A stretch of 64,000 nucleotides of DNA from Acidobacteriaceae bacterium (GCA_003133425.1 PKXI01000248.1:13055-77054), one strand, 5' to 3'. Numbered from the stretch's first letter, positions 1 through 9,901 are shown. The notes: generated by a model not told the origin, from the letters alone. A program made the numbers and translations.

Positions 1-999
1 AACGCAAAAGCCTGCCGCTCCGCACAGCGCCGGAACAATCACGTGCCAACGCCGCTCACGATGTGCGTCAGCGCTGCGCCCACAAAGGTTCATCGCAATT
101 ACCGCGCAAACAAAAGGAATCGCGCTGAGCCATCCAATTCTCGTCGTCTGGCTAACGCCGGTTCCATGAATCAATGTCGGCATCCAGAAAGTTAGGCCGT
201 ACTGGCCCACGATGAACGTAAAGTAGATGAAACACATCAACCAGAGACGGCGGTCTTTCATCACTGCGGTCACAGGCCCCGCTCCCACCGCGCGCTCAGC
301 AGCGTCAGCCTTGATTTCGTCGCCGAGAAATTGCTTTTCAGAGTCCGTAAGCCACTTGGCAGAACGAATGCCATCATCCAGCGTAAAGAAAACCACAACA
401 CCAAACAGGATCGCGGGCAGCGCCTCGATCAGAAACATCCACTGCCAGCCGAGCAGGTGTGCGACTGAGGCAAACGCATCCATGATCCAGCCGGAAAGCG
501 GGTTACCAAAAATTCCGGCGATCGGAATGGCAGACATGAACAACGCCAGGATTCTGGCACGCTGCCGCGCTGGAAACCATGAAGCGAGATAGACAATCAC
601 ACCTGGATAGAAGCCGGCCTCGACAGTACCCAGCAGAAATCCGACGATCCCGAATTCCAGCGGCGTCTTTATCAGGGAGAAGCACGCCGATGTAATGCCC
701 CAGACAATCATGAGGCACCCGATCCAGCGGCGCGCCCCAAAACGCTGCATCAGCAGGTTGCTGGGCAGCCCAAAGATGAAATAGCCGATAAAGAAAACGC
801 CTGCGCCAATACCGAAGACGCTTTCGCTCAAGCCCAGTGTCGAGCTCATCTGCAATTTCGCAAAACCGATATTAATACGGTTCAGGTACGAAACCGTATA
901 GCAGGCCATCAGTAATGGAACAATCCGCCAAAAAGCCTTGCTATATAAAACGGACGCTCTATTCGCAGCGGAAGACGAGTTGATCTGTAGTGGGGACAT
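1..999 (-). CDS. MFS sugar-acid transporter, partial (C-terminus outside window)
   Basis: Translating the reverse strand from the ATG at 999 gives an open frame of 333 codons that runs off the left edge. It reads as a major facilitator of the anion:cation symporter (ACS) type: a first helix ending in SYLNRINIGFAK, then GAGVFFIGYFIFGLPSNLL and the loop pattern after helix 2 (MQRFGARRWIG). Families of this type carry tartrate, galactonate, phthalate and similar organic acids across the inner membrane. The start codon shares one base with the stop of the upstream denD-like gene (TGATG), so the two are probably translationally coupled and the transporter likely imports the acid that the dehydrogenase oxidises. 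Substrate is inferred from this context only. The last helices are not visible. Confidence 0.85.
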   Translation of the reverse strand, partial: MSPLQINSSSAANRASVLYSKAFWRIVPLLMACYTVSYLNRINIGFAKLQMSSTLGLSESVFGIGAGVFFIGYFIFGLPSNLLMQRFGARRWIGCLMIVWGITSACFSLIKTPLEFGIVGFLLGTVEAGFYPGVIVYLASWFPARQRARILALFMSAIPIAGIFGNPLSGWIMDAFASVAHLLGWQWMFLIEALPAILFGVVVFFTLDDGIRSAKWLTDSEKQFLGDEIKADAAERAVGAGPVTAVMKDRRLWLMCFIYFTFIVGQYGLTFWMPTLIHGTGVSQTTRIGWLSAIPFVCAVIAMNLCGRSADAHRERRWHVIVPALCGAAGFCV

Positions 1000-1982
1000 C
1001 AGGCTCCCACGTGCACGGCGCCAGGTTCATTCATAAACTGACGAATAATTGAATTCATATCTGTATCGGGCCTTAGGCCAAGGAAGTGTGCACGTGTGCT
1101 CTCGAAGACGGAAGGCCAACTACCTACAATTCGCATAATCGCCGGATCAGGCTTAAATCGTACGCGCGCCCGAGCGTCTCTTCCTCCGACCGCTTCAAGT
1201 GCATTGAGTATCTCGCCAACCTGGACTGTCAATGCAGGAAAGTTTACCGCGGTCCGGCCCCCCAGCGCTTCCCGGGGCGCCTCAGCCAACGCAATCAGTG
1301 CACTGATTGTATTGCTTGGAGACGCCAGCGCTACCGCCATCTCCAGCGGTACTGGACAAACCGTATCTTTGGCATTCAGAGGTTCGCGCACAATGGCAGA
1401 TAGAAATCCTGAAGCTGCGCCATTTGACCGGCCCGAACGAATGGCCACTGTCATCAGCCGCCCACTGCGGCCGTCAATGAAGCCCTTACGGGTATAGTCG
1501 GCTACTAATTGTTCGCAGATAAATTTCTGGATGCCGTAAGAAGATTGAGGTAATGGAAGGGTGGAATCACGAATAACTGCTGGAAGCGGAATGCCCGGAT
1601 CGCTGCCAAAGACGGCTACGGAGCTTGCGAAGACAAGCCGAGGGCAGTTACCCGCGGCTCTCAGGGCGTCAAGCAATGCTCGGCAGGAGTCAAGGTTAGA
1701 TCGCAGGCCTAGGTCGAAGTCCGCCTCGCAGTCTCCAGACACAGCACCAGCCAAATGAAACACGACATCAAATTGTTCCTCCGCCAATGCTGCGCAGCTT
1801 TCGATCAGTGGGCCCACCAACGGCCGCACGCACGCAATGCTCGCGAAATCGGCGGCGGGCTTTACAAGATCCGCAAGCACCAACTCCGTCAGAGGGCGTC
1901 CCAGGATCTCTTTTCGCTTCAGGAGAGCGCGTACAAGCTGCGTCCCCACAAAACCAGCACCACCAGTAATCAAGACTTTCAT
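999..1982 (-). CDS. denD: D-erythronate dehydrogenase-like NAD-dependent SDR
   Basis: A 327-residue extended short-chain dehydrogenase. The N-terminus has the nucleotide-binding GGAGFVG motif (residues 7-13), followed by a V-F-H-L-A-G segment and the catalytic Y-x3-K in SSYGIQKF. Conserved stretches (ADFDLGLRSNLD, RKGFIDGR, REPL, CPVP, EPDPAI-like KPDPAIMRIVGSWP) match DenD, which oxidises D-erythronate to 2-oxo-tetronate in C4 acid-sugar catabolism. The ATG at 1982 is preferred over an upstream in-frame start at 2018 because AAGGAAG lies about 7 bases before it and the Rossmann motif begins straight away. The kinase and decarboxylase/isomerase partners of the pathway (OtnK, OtnC, OtnI) are not visible in the window. 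A related sugar-acid epimerase/dehydrogenase is possible. Confidence 0.8.
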   Translation of the reverse strand: MKVLITGGAGFVGTQLVRALLKRKEILGRPLTELVLADLVKPAADFASIACVRPLVGPLIESCAALAEEQFDVVFHLAGAVSGDCEADFDLGLRSNLDSCRALLDALRAAGNCPRLVFASSVAVFGSDPGIPLPAVIRDSTLPLPQSSYGIQKFICEQLVADYTRKGFIDGRSGRLMTVAIRSGRSNGAASGFLSAIVREPLNAKDTVCPVPLEMAVALASPSNTISALIALAEAPREALGGRTAVNFPALTVQVGEILNALEAVGGRDARARVRFKPDPAIMRIVGSWPSVFESTRAHFLGLRPDTDMNSIIRQFMNEPGAVHVGA

Positions 1983-2432
1983 TGTTTTTCTTCCTTGCGC
2001 ATTGATTACAGTACTCATTCAACTTGGTACATCAACATTCACGACTGCCGCAAAATCCTCCAGTCAATTACCGGTCCTAGCCAACAACGTGACGAATATC
2101 GAGTCTCAATGTCGATTCTTTCATGCGCTCCCCTGTGCCTGGCACAACAGCAATCGATGTCTCGTCTTCCCCTCTACCTTCCTTGCAAAAGAACAGGGCC
2201 CGAGGTATTGCATCCGCCGTACACTCCACCACAGCGGCCGACTTTGCGAAGGCCGGGCCGGAGTCCGGCGAGAGTTGACGAAGATTCGAGCATGCCTCGA
2301 TTCGATGGCGCATCCCCTTGGATTCTCATTGCACGGAGCCCGGTGGTCCGCCGAGCTCCAAGTATTGAATCAAGCGATAATCCCTCTTGGGAAAATGCGC
2401 TCTGGAAAACAGCGATTTGGACCGCCTGTTCC
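1983..2432. other. Gene-free stretch between denD-like gene and TonB receptor
   Basis: About 450 bases upstream of denD and downstream of the receptor. Only out-of-frame, low-complexity reading frames occur here and none has a convincing ribosome site or recognisable product. The denD promoter presumably lies here, but I could not pick out a clear -35/-10 pair. Confidence 0.5.
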
Positions 2433-5400
2433 TTACCAGTACAGCTTTGCAGCAAGTTGCAACTCGCGCGAGGTCCTCTCAAAAAGCACCGGGGTTCCCG
2501 CGCTGGTGATGGTTCCGGCTGTGGAGCTGCCGATGGTTGAAATCGGGTTGTTGAACTGGGGGGTATTGAAGACGTTGAAAGTTTCGAGGTGGAGTTGGAG
2601 CCGCCTGGTTCCGTCGGCGCCCAGCTTGATGTTCTTGAAGAGCGAAGCGTCGACTTCCTTGGTTCCGGGCCCGAATAGGATGTTCTTCTTCGAGTTGCCA
2701 TAGGTGTAGTTACCGGGCGGAGCAAAGTCGGCTGGATTGAACCACTCGGACACGGTTGGCTTGGAGATCTTGCCTGTGCCGATGCGGTTCGGGTACTGTA
2801 CCGAGCCGCCCGTATTCAGGGTGCTTGTTGCCATCGTCGGGGTAAATGGATTCCCGGTCTGGAAGGTGTCGATGCTGTTCAGTTCCCAGCCGCCGATCAG
2901 CATATCCAAGATCGGGTTCGCTCCTTTGCCGAGCAGCTTGCCCTTGCCAATTGGGAGGTCATAGTTCCAACTCGCGACGAAACCATGACGCAGGTCCCAA
3001 TCCGAATTCCCCTTGTACGAAAGCCACCAGTTGAATGGATCCTGTGGCGCCGTGCTATTGCCGGTTCCGCTTGTATCGTCGATGCTGTGCGAGTAGGTGT
3101 ACGACGCCAGCAGGTCCAGCGAGTTCGGTATGCGGACACGATAGCTTGCTTGCAGCGAGTTGAATTTTCCGTTCCCGCACTGGCAGGTCTGGGTGATGCC
3201 CGCAAAATCGGGACGGGGACGATTCCAGTTGACGCTGCCGCCAGTTGGCGTCGGCCCTGGTATTGGAAGGTTGACGTTGGGAGCGATCAACACGTGGGTC
3301 GAGGTCTGCCCCACATAGGCCACCGAAAGCATGTCTCTGCTTGAGAACTGGCGTTGGACATTCAGGCTGTACTCGTTTGACGTCATGTTTTTGTACGACC
3401 GCAGATACCACTGGACAGAGGTGCCTGCAATCGGGAACGAGGTCGGGCGTGAAGTTGGGAAGCCGGTGGAAATGGGCTTGGACGCGGCCCAATCCGTTCC
3501 GTTTGCCGCAGAGCCAAGCGCGGCGGACGAGTTGGTGGTGATGTACGAACCGTGGAACGGCGCGTTCGCCTGGAACGGATTGCCCGACTGATTCTCGTTT
3601 GCGTAGTAGATGCCGCCGCCACGAATGACGGTCTTGGCGTTGAGCGAATAAGAGAACCCTAGGCGAGGTCCCCAATTGGTATACCGCCCGTCTACAACCG
3701 AACTGCCGGAGAAGGTTCCTGTGCCGACGGGGATGAGGTAGCCCGCGGGCTGGGTCTGGCCGGGAACAACGCTCGGGTCAGGATTGGTTGCCGTGGGGTC
3801 GAAGCCGGCAAGGTAATTGTGCTTGATGTTCCACGGCGTAACCATGTCGTTGCGGATACCGTACTCGAGCACAAGGTTGGGCCGGATGCGCCAGGTATCC
3901 TGCACATAGAAACTCGGCAACGTGCGGCGAAGCTGCAGGAACTCCGCACTATCCAGTTCGGAACTGATCGGATGTCCGAGCAGGAAATCGGTAAATCCAT
4001 ACCCTGTGTAAGCGCCGCTGAAGGTGAAGTTGCCTGCCGGGTAGATCGGGTCATAGTTCGCCTGCCGCCGATGCAGATAATCGAAGCCGGCCTTGTACTC
4101 GTGCCTGCCGTGAATCAGCGTGAAGGCCTGGTCGACCTCCCAGTTGTTGTCGGTTTTGAGCAGATTACCGTCCCCGTCGCCCAGACCCACCTGGCCCGAG
4201 ATCGCGAAGTTGGTGAGGCCGGGAATCCCGGCGCTGTTGGCGCCGGGAATTCCGTACTGCGTAGAGATGCTGGTGAGGGCGTTGTTGGCGATCACGATCA
4301 TCTCATTCAGCCGCGACCAGGCCAGGCGCGCCTCGTAAAACTTGTTATTGCCGAGGGGACGGCTATAGCCGAGCACGATCTGCTCGCCGGGAATCGGCAC
4401 CGATCCCGGGCGCGACTGATTGGTAGTGCCGCCGAGGGCCGGCGCTGGCATAGAGCCGGGATTGATGGTAAACGGATCCTCTTTGCTGAACCGCCCGAAG
4501 ATCGTCGTCTTGTCGGTGTGGTAGTCGACTCGGATGTCGCCCTGATCGATGTTATTGACGGTAGCTCCGTTGTACGTGAAGTTGCTCACAACCGCGCTGG
4601 AAGACCCTGTATTCGGAACCGCGTACTTCTGAAAAAGGGTCGCCAGCAACGTGGATGAAGAGTTCCAAAGCGTGGGCGAAATGAAGTTATTGGCAAAGGG
4701 AGTGTTGCTGATCGGGTTGTAAAGCTGATACTTGGCTACGCTGCAAATTCCCGATCCGCTGAAGGTGCCTCCATTGGAGGTGCAAAGGGCGGACAGGTCG
4801 CCGGTCAGAAAGGCAGAAGTCGGCACGGTATTGACGTAGGTCAGTGCCTGCGCCTGCCGCCGGCCGTCCCAATCGCCGAAGAAGAACAGCTTGTTGCGTC
4901 CGTTCAGGATGTGCGGAATCCACACCGGCCCGCCAACGTTGGCGCCGAACTGATTCAAATGGAATGGCGGAGTTGGTCCGGCATGCGGATCGAAGTAGTT
5001 CTTGGCATCGAACGACGACTCACGGTTGAACTCGTAAAACGTTCCATGGAAGTCGTTGGTTCCAGAACGGATGGTCAGGTTGACAATCGAGGGGCCGCCG
5101 CCATAGGCTGCCGGTGCTCCGCTTGTCTGCACCTTGAATTCTTCGATGGCATCGACAGACGGGAAAAAGATCACCGCGGCAATATCGTTGTTGACGCTCT
5201 GGATGCCGTCGAACAGATAGATGGTAGCCTCGCCCGGGTTGCCGCTGATGCCTGCGCCGTTGGTTCCGCGCCCGTTGGTGTAGCCAAGGGACTGGGAGTT
5301 ATTCGAGTGGACGTGCATGTTCGCGCCCGCCGCCAGTGCGATCAACTGGGTAAAGTTGCGGCTGTCCAGAGGTAGATCCTGGATTGCCTTGCTGCCTTCA

Positions 5401-5804
5401 ATACTCCCCAGCTCCGACGAGGCCGTCTCAACGGTGGTTGTTGACTCCGAGGTTACGGCTACCACTTCGGTTGCGGTTGGCAGCAGCAACCCGAGATCGA
5501 CCGCAAGCCGCTGGCCGACGACAAGCTGAAAACTCTGCGCCTGTCCCTTGAATCCCGCCTGCCTCGCCGTGACGGAATATTTGCCCGGCTGTACCGCGAC
5601 GAAATCGTATTCGCCGCCGTCCGATGTCTTAGTCGTGCGAACAACGTTCGTCGACTGATTGCGAAGTTCGACCGTCGCCCCGGCCACCACAGCACCGGTT
5701 GGATCCTTTACGATGCCGGTCAGCGACCCAGCCTCGAATTGCGCCATTGATCCTGTCGCGGTCGATAGCACTATCGCCGCCAGACAAAACAACCGTTTGA
5801 ACAT
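2433..5804 (-). CDS. TonB-dependent receptor, Oar-like with carboxypeptidase-regulatory N-terminus
   Basis: A 1,123-residue outer-membrane protein. The ATG at 5804 follows AGGAGGGACGCA, a strong ribosome site, and opens a signal peptide (MFKRLFCLAAIVLSTATGSMAQ). Residues of about 25-105 form a carboxypeptidase-regulatory-like fold (GSLTGIVKDPTGAVVAGATVEL, DGGEYDFVAVQPGKYSVTA). A plug domain follows (DLPLDSRNFTQLIALAAG, YLFDGIQSVN, VDAIEEFKVQTSGAPAAYGG), then a large beta-barrel with many F-Y/W-G strands and C-terminal ELQLAAKLYW. This architecture is typical of the very numerous Acidobacteriota receptors thought to import oligosaccharides or other large ligands. The ligand is unknown; neighbouring glycosidases suggest a glycan. 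It is divergent from a second receptor at 6702. Confidence 0.92.
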   Translation of the reverse strand: MFKRLFCLAAIVLSTATGSMAQFEAGSLTGIVKDPTGAVVAGATVELRNQSTNVVRTTKTSDGGEYDFVAVQPGKYSVTARQAGFKGQAQSFQLVVGQRLAVDLGLLLPTATEVVAVTSESTTTVETASSELGSIEGSKAIQDLPLDSRNFTQLIALAAGANMHVHSNNSQSLGYTNGRGTNGAGISGNPGEATIYLFDGIQSVNNDIAAVIFFPSVDAIEEFKVQTSGAPAAYGGGPSIVNLTIRSGTNDFHGTFYEFNRESSFDAKNYFDPHAGPTPPFHLNQFGANVGGPVWIPHILNGRNKLFFFGDWDGRRQAQALTYVNTVPTSAFLTGDLSALCTSNGGTFSGSGICSVAKYQLYNPISNTPFANNFISPTLWNSSSTLLATLFQKYAVPNTGSSSAVVSNFTYNGATVNNIDQGDIRVDYHTDKTTIFGRFSKEDPFTINPGSMPAPALGGTTNQSRPGSVPIPGEQIVLGYSRPLGNNKFYEARLAWSRLNEMIVIANNALTSISTQYGIPGANSAGIPGLTNFAISGQVGLGDGDGNLLKTDNNWEVDQAFTLIHGRHEYKAGFDYLHRRQANYDPIYPAGNFTFSGAYTGYGFTDFLLGHPISSELDSAEFLQLRRTLPSFYVQDTWRIRPNLVLEYGIRNDMVTPWNIKHNYLAGFDPTATNPDPSVVPGQTQPAGYLIPVGTGTFSGSSVVDGRYTNWGPRLGFSYSLNAKTVIRGGGIYYANENQSGNPFQANAPFHGSYITTNSSAALGSAANGTDWAASKPISTGFPTSRPTSFPIAGTSVQWYLRSYKNMTSNEYSLNVQRQFSSRDMLSVAYVGQTSTHVLIAPNVNLPIPGPTPTGGSVNWNRPRPDFAGITQTCQCGNGKFNSLQASYRVRIPNSLDLLASYTYSHSIDDTSGTGNSTAPQDPFNWWLSYKGNSDWDLRHGFVASWNYDLPIGKGKLLGKGANPILDMLIGGWELNSIDTFQTGNPFTPTMATSTLNTGGSVQYPNRIGTGKISKPTVSEWFNPADFAPPGNYTYGNSKKNILFGPGTKEVDASLFKNIKLGADGTRRLQLHLETFNVFNTPQFNNPISTIGSSTAGTITSAGTPVLFERTSRELQLAAKLYW

Positions 5805-5880
5805 TGCGTCCCTCCTGGAGTAGAAAATCAGGTCCCAGTTTTCAGCGGGAGGTTCTGAGCACACCTCCACGCCTATCGAC

Positions 5881-5909
5881 CTTTATTCCAGTTATATAAC
5901 GATTGTCAA
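5881..5909 (-). promoter_or_regulatory. Candidate sigma-70 promoter for the TonB receptor at 2433-5804
   Basis: On the reverse strand a perfect TTGACA (5909-5904) is followed after 16 bases by AATAAA (5887-5882). Transcription would begin near 5875, leaving a leader of about 70 bases before the ATG at 5804. Seen by eye only; the -10 matches four of six consensus bases. Confidence 0.45.
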
Positions 5910-6701
5910 GCATAAAATATTCTTATCGTTCCATCATGTAGTCTGATTGTATGATAAGTTATGAATGACCGTTTTGCCTGCCTCGGGCGCTGTCCCCTTA
6001 CCCTGCTCCCATGAATTCGTCTGTTGAGCCATCCGCCATTCCCGTGCAATCCAGCAAGCCCCGGCGGCCAGTGAACTTGGAGCCGAGTTCAACCTGTTGA
6101 TCTCCCTGCCGGATTGCGTTGTCAGTTTGATGCCTGGTGAGGCCTTCCCCAACGGTCCCATCTGTTCTAGAGCCAATTCGTTCAAATTACCGCAAAAAGA
6201 AGAAAATAAAGGCTAATGAACCCACTATGTTCGCGCGTTGGTGGCCATTGTGTTCGCCAGATCTTCCCGGTAAAAACAGAGTTCACCACCGGGTCGAAGA
6301 CCGTCAAGATAAATGGGATCTAAGTGATTTTGATTTAATAACTTACCGCAACACTAAACCTTCTAGCGCATTGGTTCGTCTATTGGATTAGCGAGCCATT
6401 CACAATCTGCCCCAGGTGTCATTCGGCTTATGGAGCATTACCGTATAACGCGCAGAATGAAGAATTGCGTTCCAGACTCGACTGTGCAATTCGCGCCGTC
6501 AGGGGTGTTGCGAGGTACAACGCCCTTCGCCGTTGAATACCCATCCGCCCTTTTGCGTGGCACGTTCGCGACAAACAGCGTTGGAATACTCAAACGGCAA
6601 CCCCGCGCGGGGACGGGCGCCAAGACGAGACTCCCACGACGAAATCATTCAACCGCTCATTTGTGCATACATTTATTTCATCGAAAGCAAGCGAGGAACA
6701 C
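5910..6701. other. Long divergent intergenic region between two TonB receptor genes
   Basis: About 790 bases without a supportable gene. The left part (5880-5965) is AT-rich and has short inverted motifs (ACGAT...ATCGT; ATCAT...ATGAT) that could be operator half-sites. The remainder holds only short reading frames without signal, domain or ribosome site. No structured RNA was recognised. Confidence 0.4.
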
Positions 6702-9700
6702 GTGTACTTGAAACTGCATTGCTTCATTCATTTATTGGTGGCTGCGGCACTTTGCCTGGCCGGTGTGGCCGCGGCGCAAGGGCAAGCCCCCACAAAGGCC
6801 GTAACCGCTGCAACAGCCACCGTGCACGGGCACATCGCTGACCCCACAGGCGCTTTGATTCCCGGCGCGAGCATCACCGTTACCACGTCAGTGGGAAATA
6901 CAGTTGCCACCACGACTTCGGACTCGGCAGGAGCCTATGTGGTGAACAACCTGACGCCCGGTGGCTACCTCATAAAGGCCGCCTCTGAAGGCTTCGCTCC
7001 AGTTTCTTCACCGGCCATCCAACTGGCAGCCAGCCAGGTTAAGCGCGTCGACATCTCCATGGCATTGGAGGTAGAGCAGCAGAGTGTTACAGTCTCCGAC
7101 GAGGAGGCGCCCATGGTCAGCGTCGAAGCGAGTGGAAACACCAGCTCCGTCGTCCTCAAAGACAAAGACCTCGATGCCCTCTCCGACGATCCGGATGAAT
7201 TATCAAACGAACTGACTGCGCTCGCCGGTCCTGCTGCCGGACCCAACGGCGGAGAAGTCTATATCTCCGGGTTCACCGGCGGGCAGCTCCCGCCCAAATC
7301 TGCGATCCGCGAGATTCGTATCAATCAGAACCCGTTCTCGTCTGAATATGACCGTCTGGGCTATGGACGCATCGAGATCCTCACCAAGCCCGGGACAGAC
7401 CAGCTGCATGGGCGATTCTTTGGTCAGGGCAACGATGACGCCTTCAACACTGGAAATCCGTTCACCAAGGAGATCCCTCCGTACCACAGCATCCAGTACA
7501 ACGGCACCCTCAGCGGCTCGCTTGCAAAGTGGGCGTCGTTTTTTATCAGCGTGGAAGAGCGCGACAACCAGAATGCAAGCGTCTACACTGCCACCACCGC
7601 TGTTCCGAACCCCACCACGGGAGTTTATGAAGCCGGGCTCGTGTCGGGTGCGCTGTTCAGCCCTTCAACGCATACCGAAGTTTCACCAAGGCTCGACCTG
7701 CAGTTGGGACAGAAGAACACGCTTACGTTGCGCTACCAGTTCGAGCGCTTCAGTTCGAGCGGCAATATCGGCACCACGTCCCTGCCCGAGCAATCGAGTT
7801 CGATTGACTCAACTGAACAAACGCTGCAAATAAGCGATGCACAGATCATCAACGATCACATTGTGAATGAGACCCGCTTTCAGTATCTGCGCGACATCTC
7901 TTCCTCAACTCCGGTCAGCACAGCGCCTACCGTCTCCGTACCAGGGGCATTTATGGGAGGCGGCTACAGTGGCCAGCGCTCCAACGATCATACGGATCAC
8001 CTCGAACTGCAGAACCTGACCACCATGTCGGCGGGGGCACATGCCATCAAGTTCGGCACGCGTTTGCGCTATAACCGCGACGCCAACTCGACAAACTCGA
8101 ACTTCAACGGCTCCTTCAGCTTCTCTTCACTGGATTCGTACCTGATAATGCTGAACGGACTTGCCGCAGGCCAGACTTTTACGCAAATTGGCGCGGCCGG
8201 GGGACTAGCCAACAAGCTCAATTTCACCACTGGTCCAGCGGCCATTGAGAGTAGCGTCTTTGACGGCGCTCTCTTTGTGCAGGACGACTGGAAGGCCAAT
8301 CAATTCCTGACTTTGTCCGGGGGTCTGCGCTGGGAAACGCAGAATAATGTTTCTGACCGGAGCGACTGGGGTCCGCGCGTTGCTTTTGCTTATGCTCTGG
8401 ACGGCCACAAAGACAAAAAGCAGGCCAAGACCGTGCTGCGCGGCGGCTACGGTTACTTTTATGATCGGTTCAACCTCAGCAGTCTGTTGAATACCCAGCG
8501 TTTCAGCGGCGGCTCAAACAGCCAAACACAGTACACCATCAATAACCCGACCTGCTTCAATGCCACCAGCCTCAGCGCCATAGACCTGTCCACGTGCGGT
8601 ACTGCCAGCTCGCTCGCAAAAACGATCGTCGAGGTAGCGCCCAACTATCACTCGCCCTACACCCAGCAGCTTGGCACCAGTCTCGAGCGCCAGTTGACCA
8701 AGACAACGTCACTCACCGTGACGTTTCAGCACGCCTTTGGCGTTCACCAGATGGTCACGCGGAACTCGAATGCTTATCTGCCGGGAACATTCGCTTTTGG
8801 AAGTTCAACTTTGACCGGAGTGCGGCCGAACCCCTCTCTCGGCATCGTCGAGGAGTACTACCCTGAAGCGGTCTTCAAGCAGGACCAGGTCATCGTGAAT
8901 ATCAACGCGCGCTTCACACGCAACATGGGCCTGTCAGGTTTCTACAACGTCACCTCCGCCCACTCCAACACCGGAACAGCATCGAACTCCTACAACCTGA
9001 GTCAAGATTATCGCCGTGCCAGCTTCGCCTCGCGCAACATGCTCTTCCTGATGGGAAACTATACCGGTCCACTGGGAATCACATTCAATCCGTTTCTCAT
9101 CGCGCAATCGGGGCGCCCCTACAATTTCGTAACCTCCAACGATTTGTCCGGCGATAACTTCTTCAACAACCGTCCATCAATCGTTTCTGCGTCTAATTGC
9201 ACCGCATCTTCCACGCAATATGTGCAGACTGCTTCTGGCTGCTTCAACACGATTCCCCAGCCCGGAGAGACGATCATTCCTGGAAATATGGGCAACGGGC
9301 CAGCAGCGGTAGCGGTGAATCTGCGAATCAGCCGCGCCTTTGGCATTGGACCCAAGCTTGAGTCGGAGGGCGGCTCAGGTAACGGCGGCGGGCCTGGCGG
9401 CGGTGGGCCGCCTGGCGGCGGTATTGGCGGTGGTCCTGGCGGCGGACGCGGGGGCGGCGGATTTGGTGGGGGGGGATTTGGTGGTGGCGGACGCGGCATG
9501 ATGGGCGGCAGCGCCAACACTGGCCACAAATACTCGCTCAGCTTCAGTGCCCAGGCGTTGAACCTGTTCAACAACATCAACTACGGACAACCGATCGGGA
9601 CCGTGAACTCGCCCAATTTCGGCCACTCAACTGGCCTTGCCAACGGAATCTTTTCGTCTGGATCGGCTTCTCGACGCATCTTTGTACAAGCTTCATTCTC

Positions 9701-9707
9701 GTTCTGA
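6702..9707 (+). CDS. TonB-dependent receptor-like outer-membrane protein with Gly-rich C-terminal segment
   Basis: A 1,001-residue protein. The GTG at 6702 is chosen because GAGGA lies five bases upstream and the signal peptide begins at once (MYLKLHCFIHLLVAAALCLA). Residues of about 35-120 form a carboxypeptidase-regulatory-like domain (GHIADPTGALIPGASITV, AGAYVVNNLTPGGYLIKA). A plug-like region follows (ALSDDPDELSNELTALAG, IREIRINQNPFSSEYDRLGYG), then a beta-barrel ending in RRIFVQASFSF, with the usual C-terminal aromatic residue. Residues of about 888-937 are an almost pure Gly/Pro/Arg tract before the last strands. It differs from the divergent receptor in its plug, so it is not a recent duplicate. 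Ligand unknown. Confidence 0.9.
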   Translation: MYLKLHCFIHLLVAAALCLAGVAAAQGQAPTKAVTAATATVHGHIADPTGALIPGASITVTTSVGNTVATTTSDSAGAYVVNNLTPGGYLIKAASEGFAPVSSPAIQLAASQVKRVDISMALEVEQQSVTVSDEEAPMVSVEASGNTSSVVLKDKDLDALSDDPDELSNELTALAGPAAGPNGGEVYISGFTGGQLPPKSAIREIRINQNPFSSEYDRLGYGRIEILTKPGTDQLHGRFFGQGNDDAFNTGNPFTKEIPPYHSIQYNGTLSGSLAKWASFFISVEERDNQNASVYTATTAVPNPTTGVYEAGLVSGALFSPSTHTEVSPRLDLQLGQKNTLTLRYQFERFSSSGNIGTTSLPEQSSSIDSTEQTLQISDAQIINDHIVNETRFQYLRDISSSTPVSTAPTVSVPGAFMGGGYSGQRSNDHTDHLELQNLTTMSAGAHAIKFGTRLRYNRDANSTNSNFNGSFSFSSLDSYLIMLNGLAAGQTFTQIGAAGGLANKLNFTTGPAAIESSVFDGALFVQDDWKANQFLTLSGGLRWETQNNVSDRSDWGPRVAFAYALDGHKDKKQAKTVLRGGYGYFYDRFNLSSLLNTQRFSGGSNSQTQYTINNPTCFNATSLSAIDLSTCGTASSLAKTIVEVAPNYHSPYTQQLGTSLERQLTKTTSLTVTFQHAFGVHQMVTRNSNAYLPGTFAFGSSTLTGVRPNPSLGIVEEYYPEAVFKQDQVIVNINARFTRNMGLSGFYNVTSAHSNTGTASNSYNLSQDYRRASFASRNMLFLMGNYTGPLGITFNPFLIAQSGRPYNFVTSNDLSGDNFFNNRPSIVSASNCTASSTQYVQTASGCFNTIPQPGETIIPGNMGNGPAAVAVNLRISRAFGIGPKLESEGGSGNGGGPGGGGPPGGGIGGGPGGGRGGGGFGGGGFGGGGRGMMGGSANTGHKYSLSFSAQALNLFNNINYGQPIGTVNSPNFGHSTGLANGIFSSGSASRRIFVQASFSF

Positions 9708-9727
9708 GTCGTCGAGAACCACCAGGC

Positions 9728-9844
9728 TATAGCATTTTCGGGATTGGTGTAGACCTAAGGCACTATGCTAAGCGGCTTTTTCCTCAAGAAAAAGCCACCT
9801 TTCAATGCGCTTAAAAAGTCTACGTGTATTCCGAAAATGCTCTA
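9728..9844. repeat. 117-bp palindromic intergenic element (MITE/REP-like)
   Basis: The outer arms 9728-9754 and 9818-9844 are imperfect inverted repeats (about 21 of 27 bases), sharing AGCATTTTCGG and GTAGAC. The centre has a perfect nine-base hairpin, GGCTTTTTC-CTCAA-GAAAAAGCC. The intervening bases also pair loosely, so the whole element can fold on itself. It lies between the receptor stop and the convergent GH92 gene, where it could also act as a terminator. Confidence 0.6.
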
Positions 9845-9901
9845 AGTGCAGGTTCAATCCAAGTGCCCCGGGACTGAATCATCGTGAGTGGAGCACGGAA
9901 T

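Noticed and set aside
2077..2313. Possible 78-codon minus-strand gene before the TonB receptor
   Set aside because: No ribosome site, no recognisable domain and composition like non-coding sequence.
9119..9580. Proline-rich minus-strand frame opposite the Gly-rich receptor segment
   Set aside because: Its proline tract is just the complement of the glycine codons of the receptor; no ribosome site or signal.
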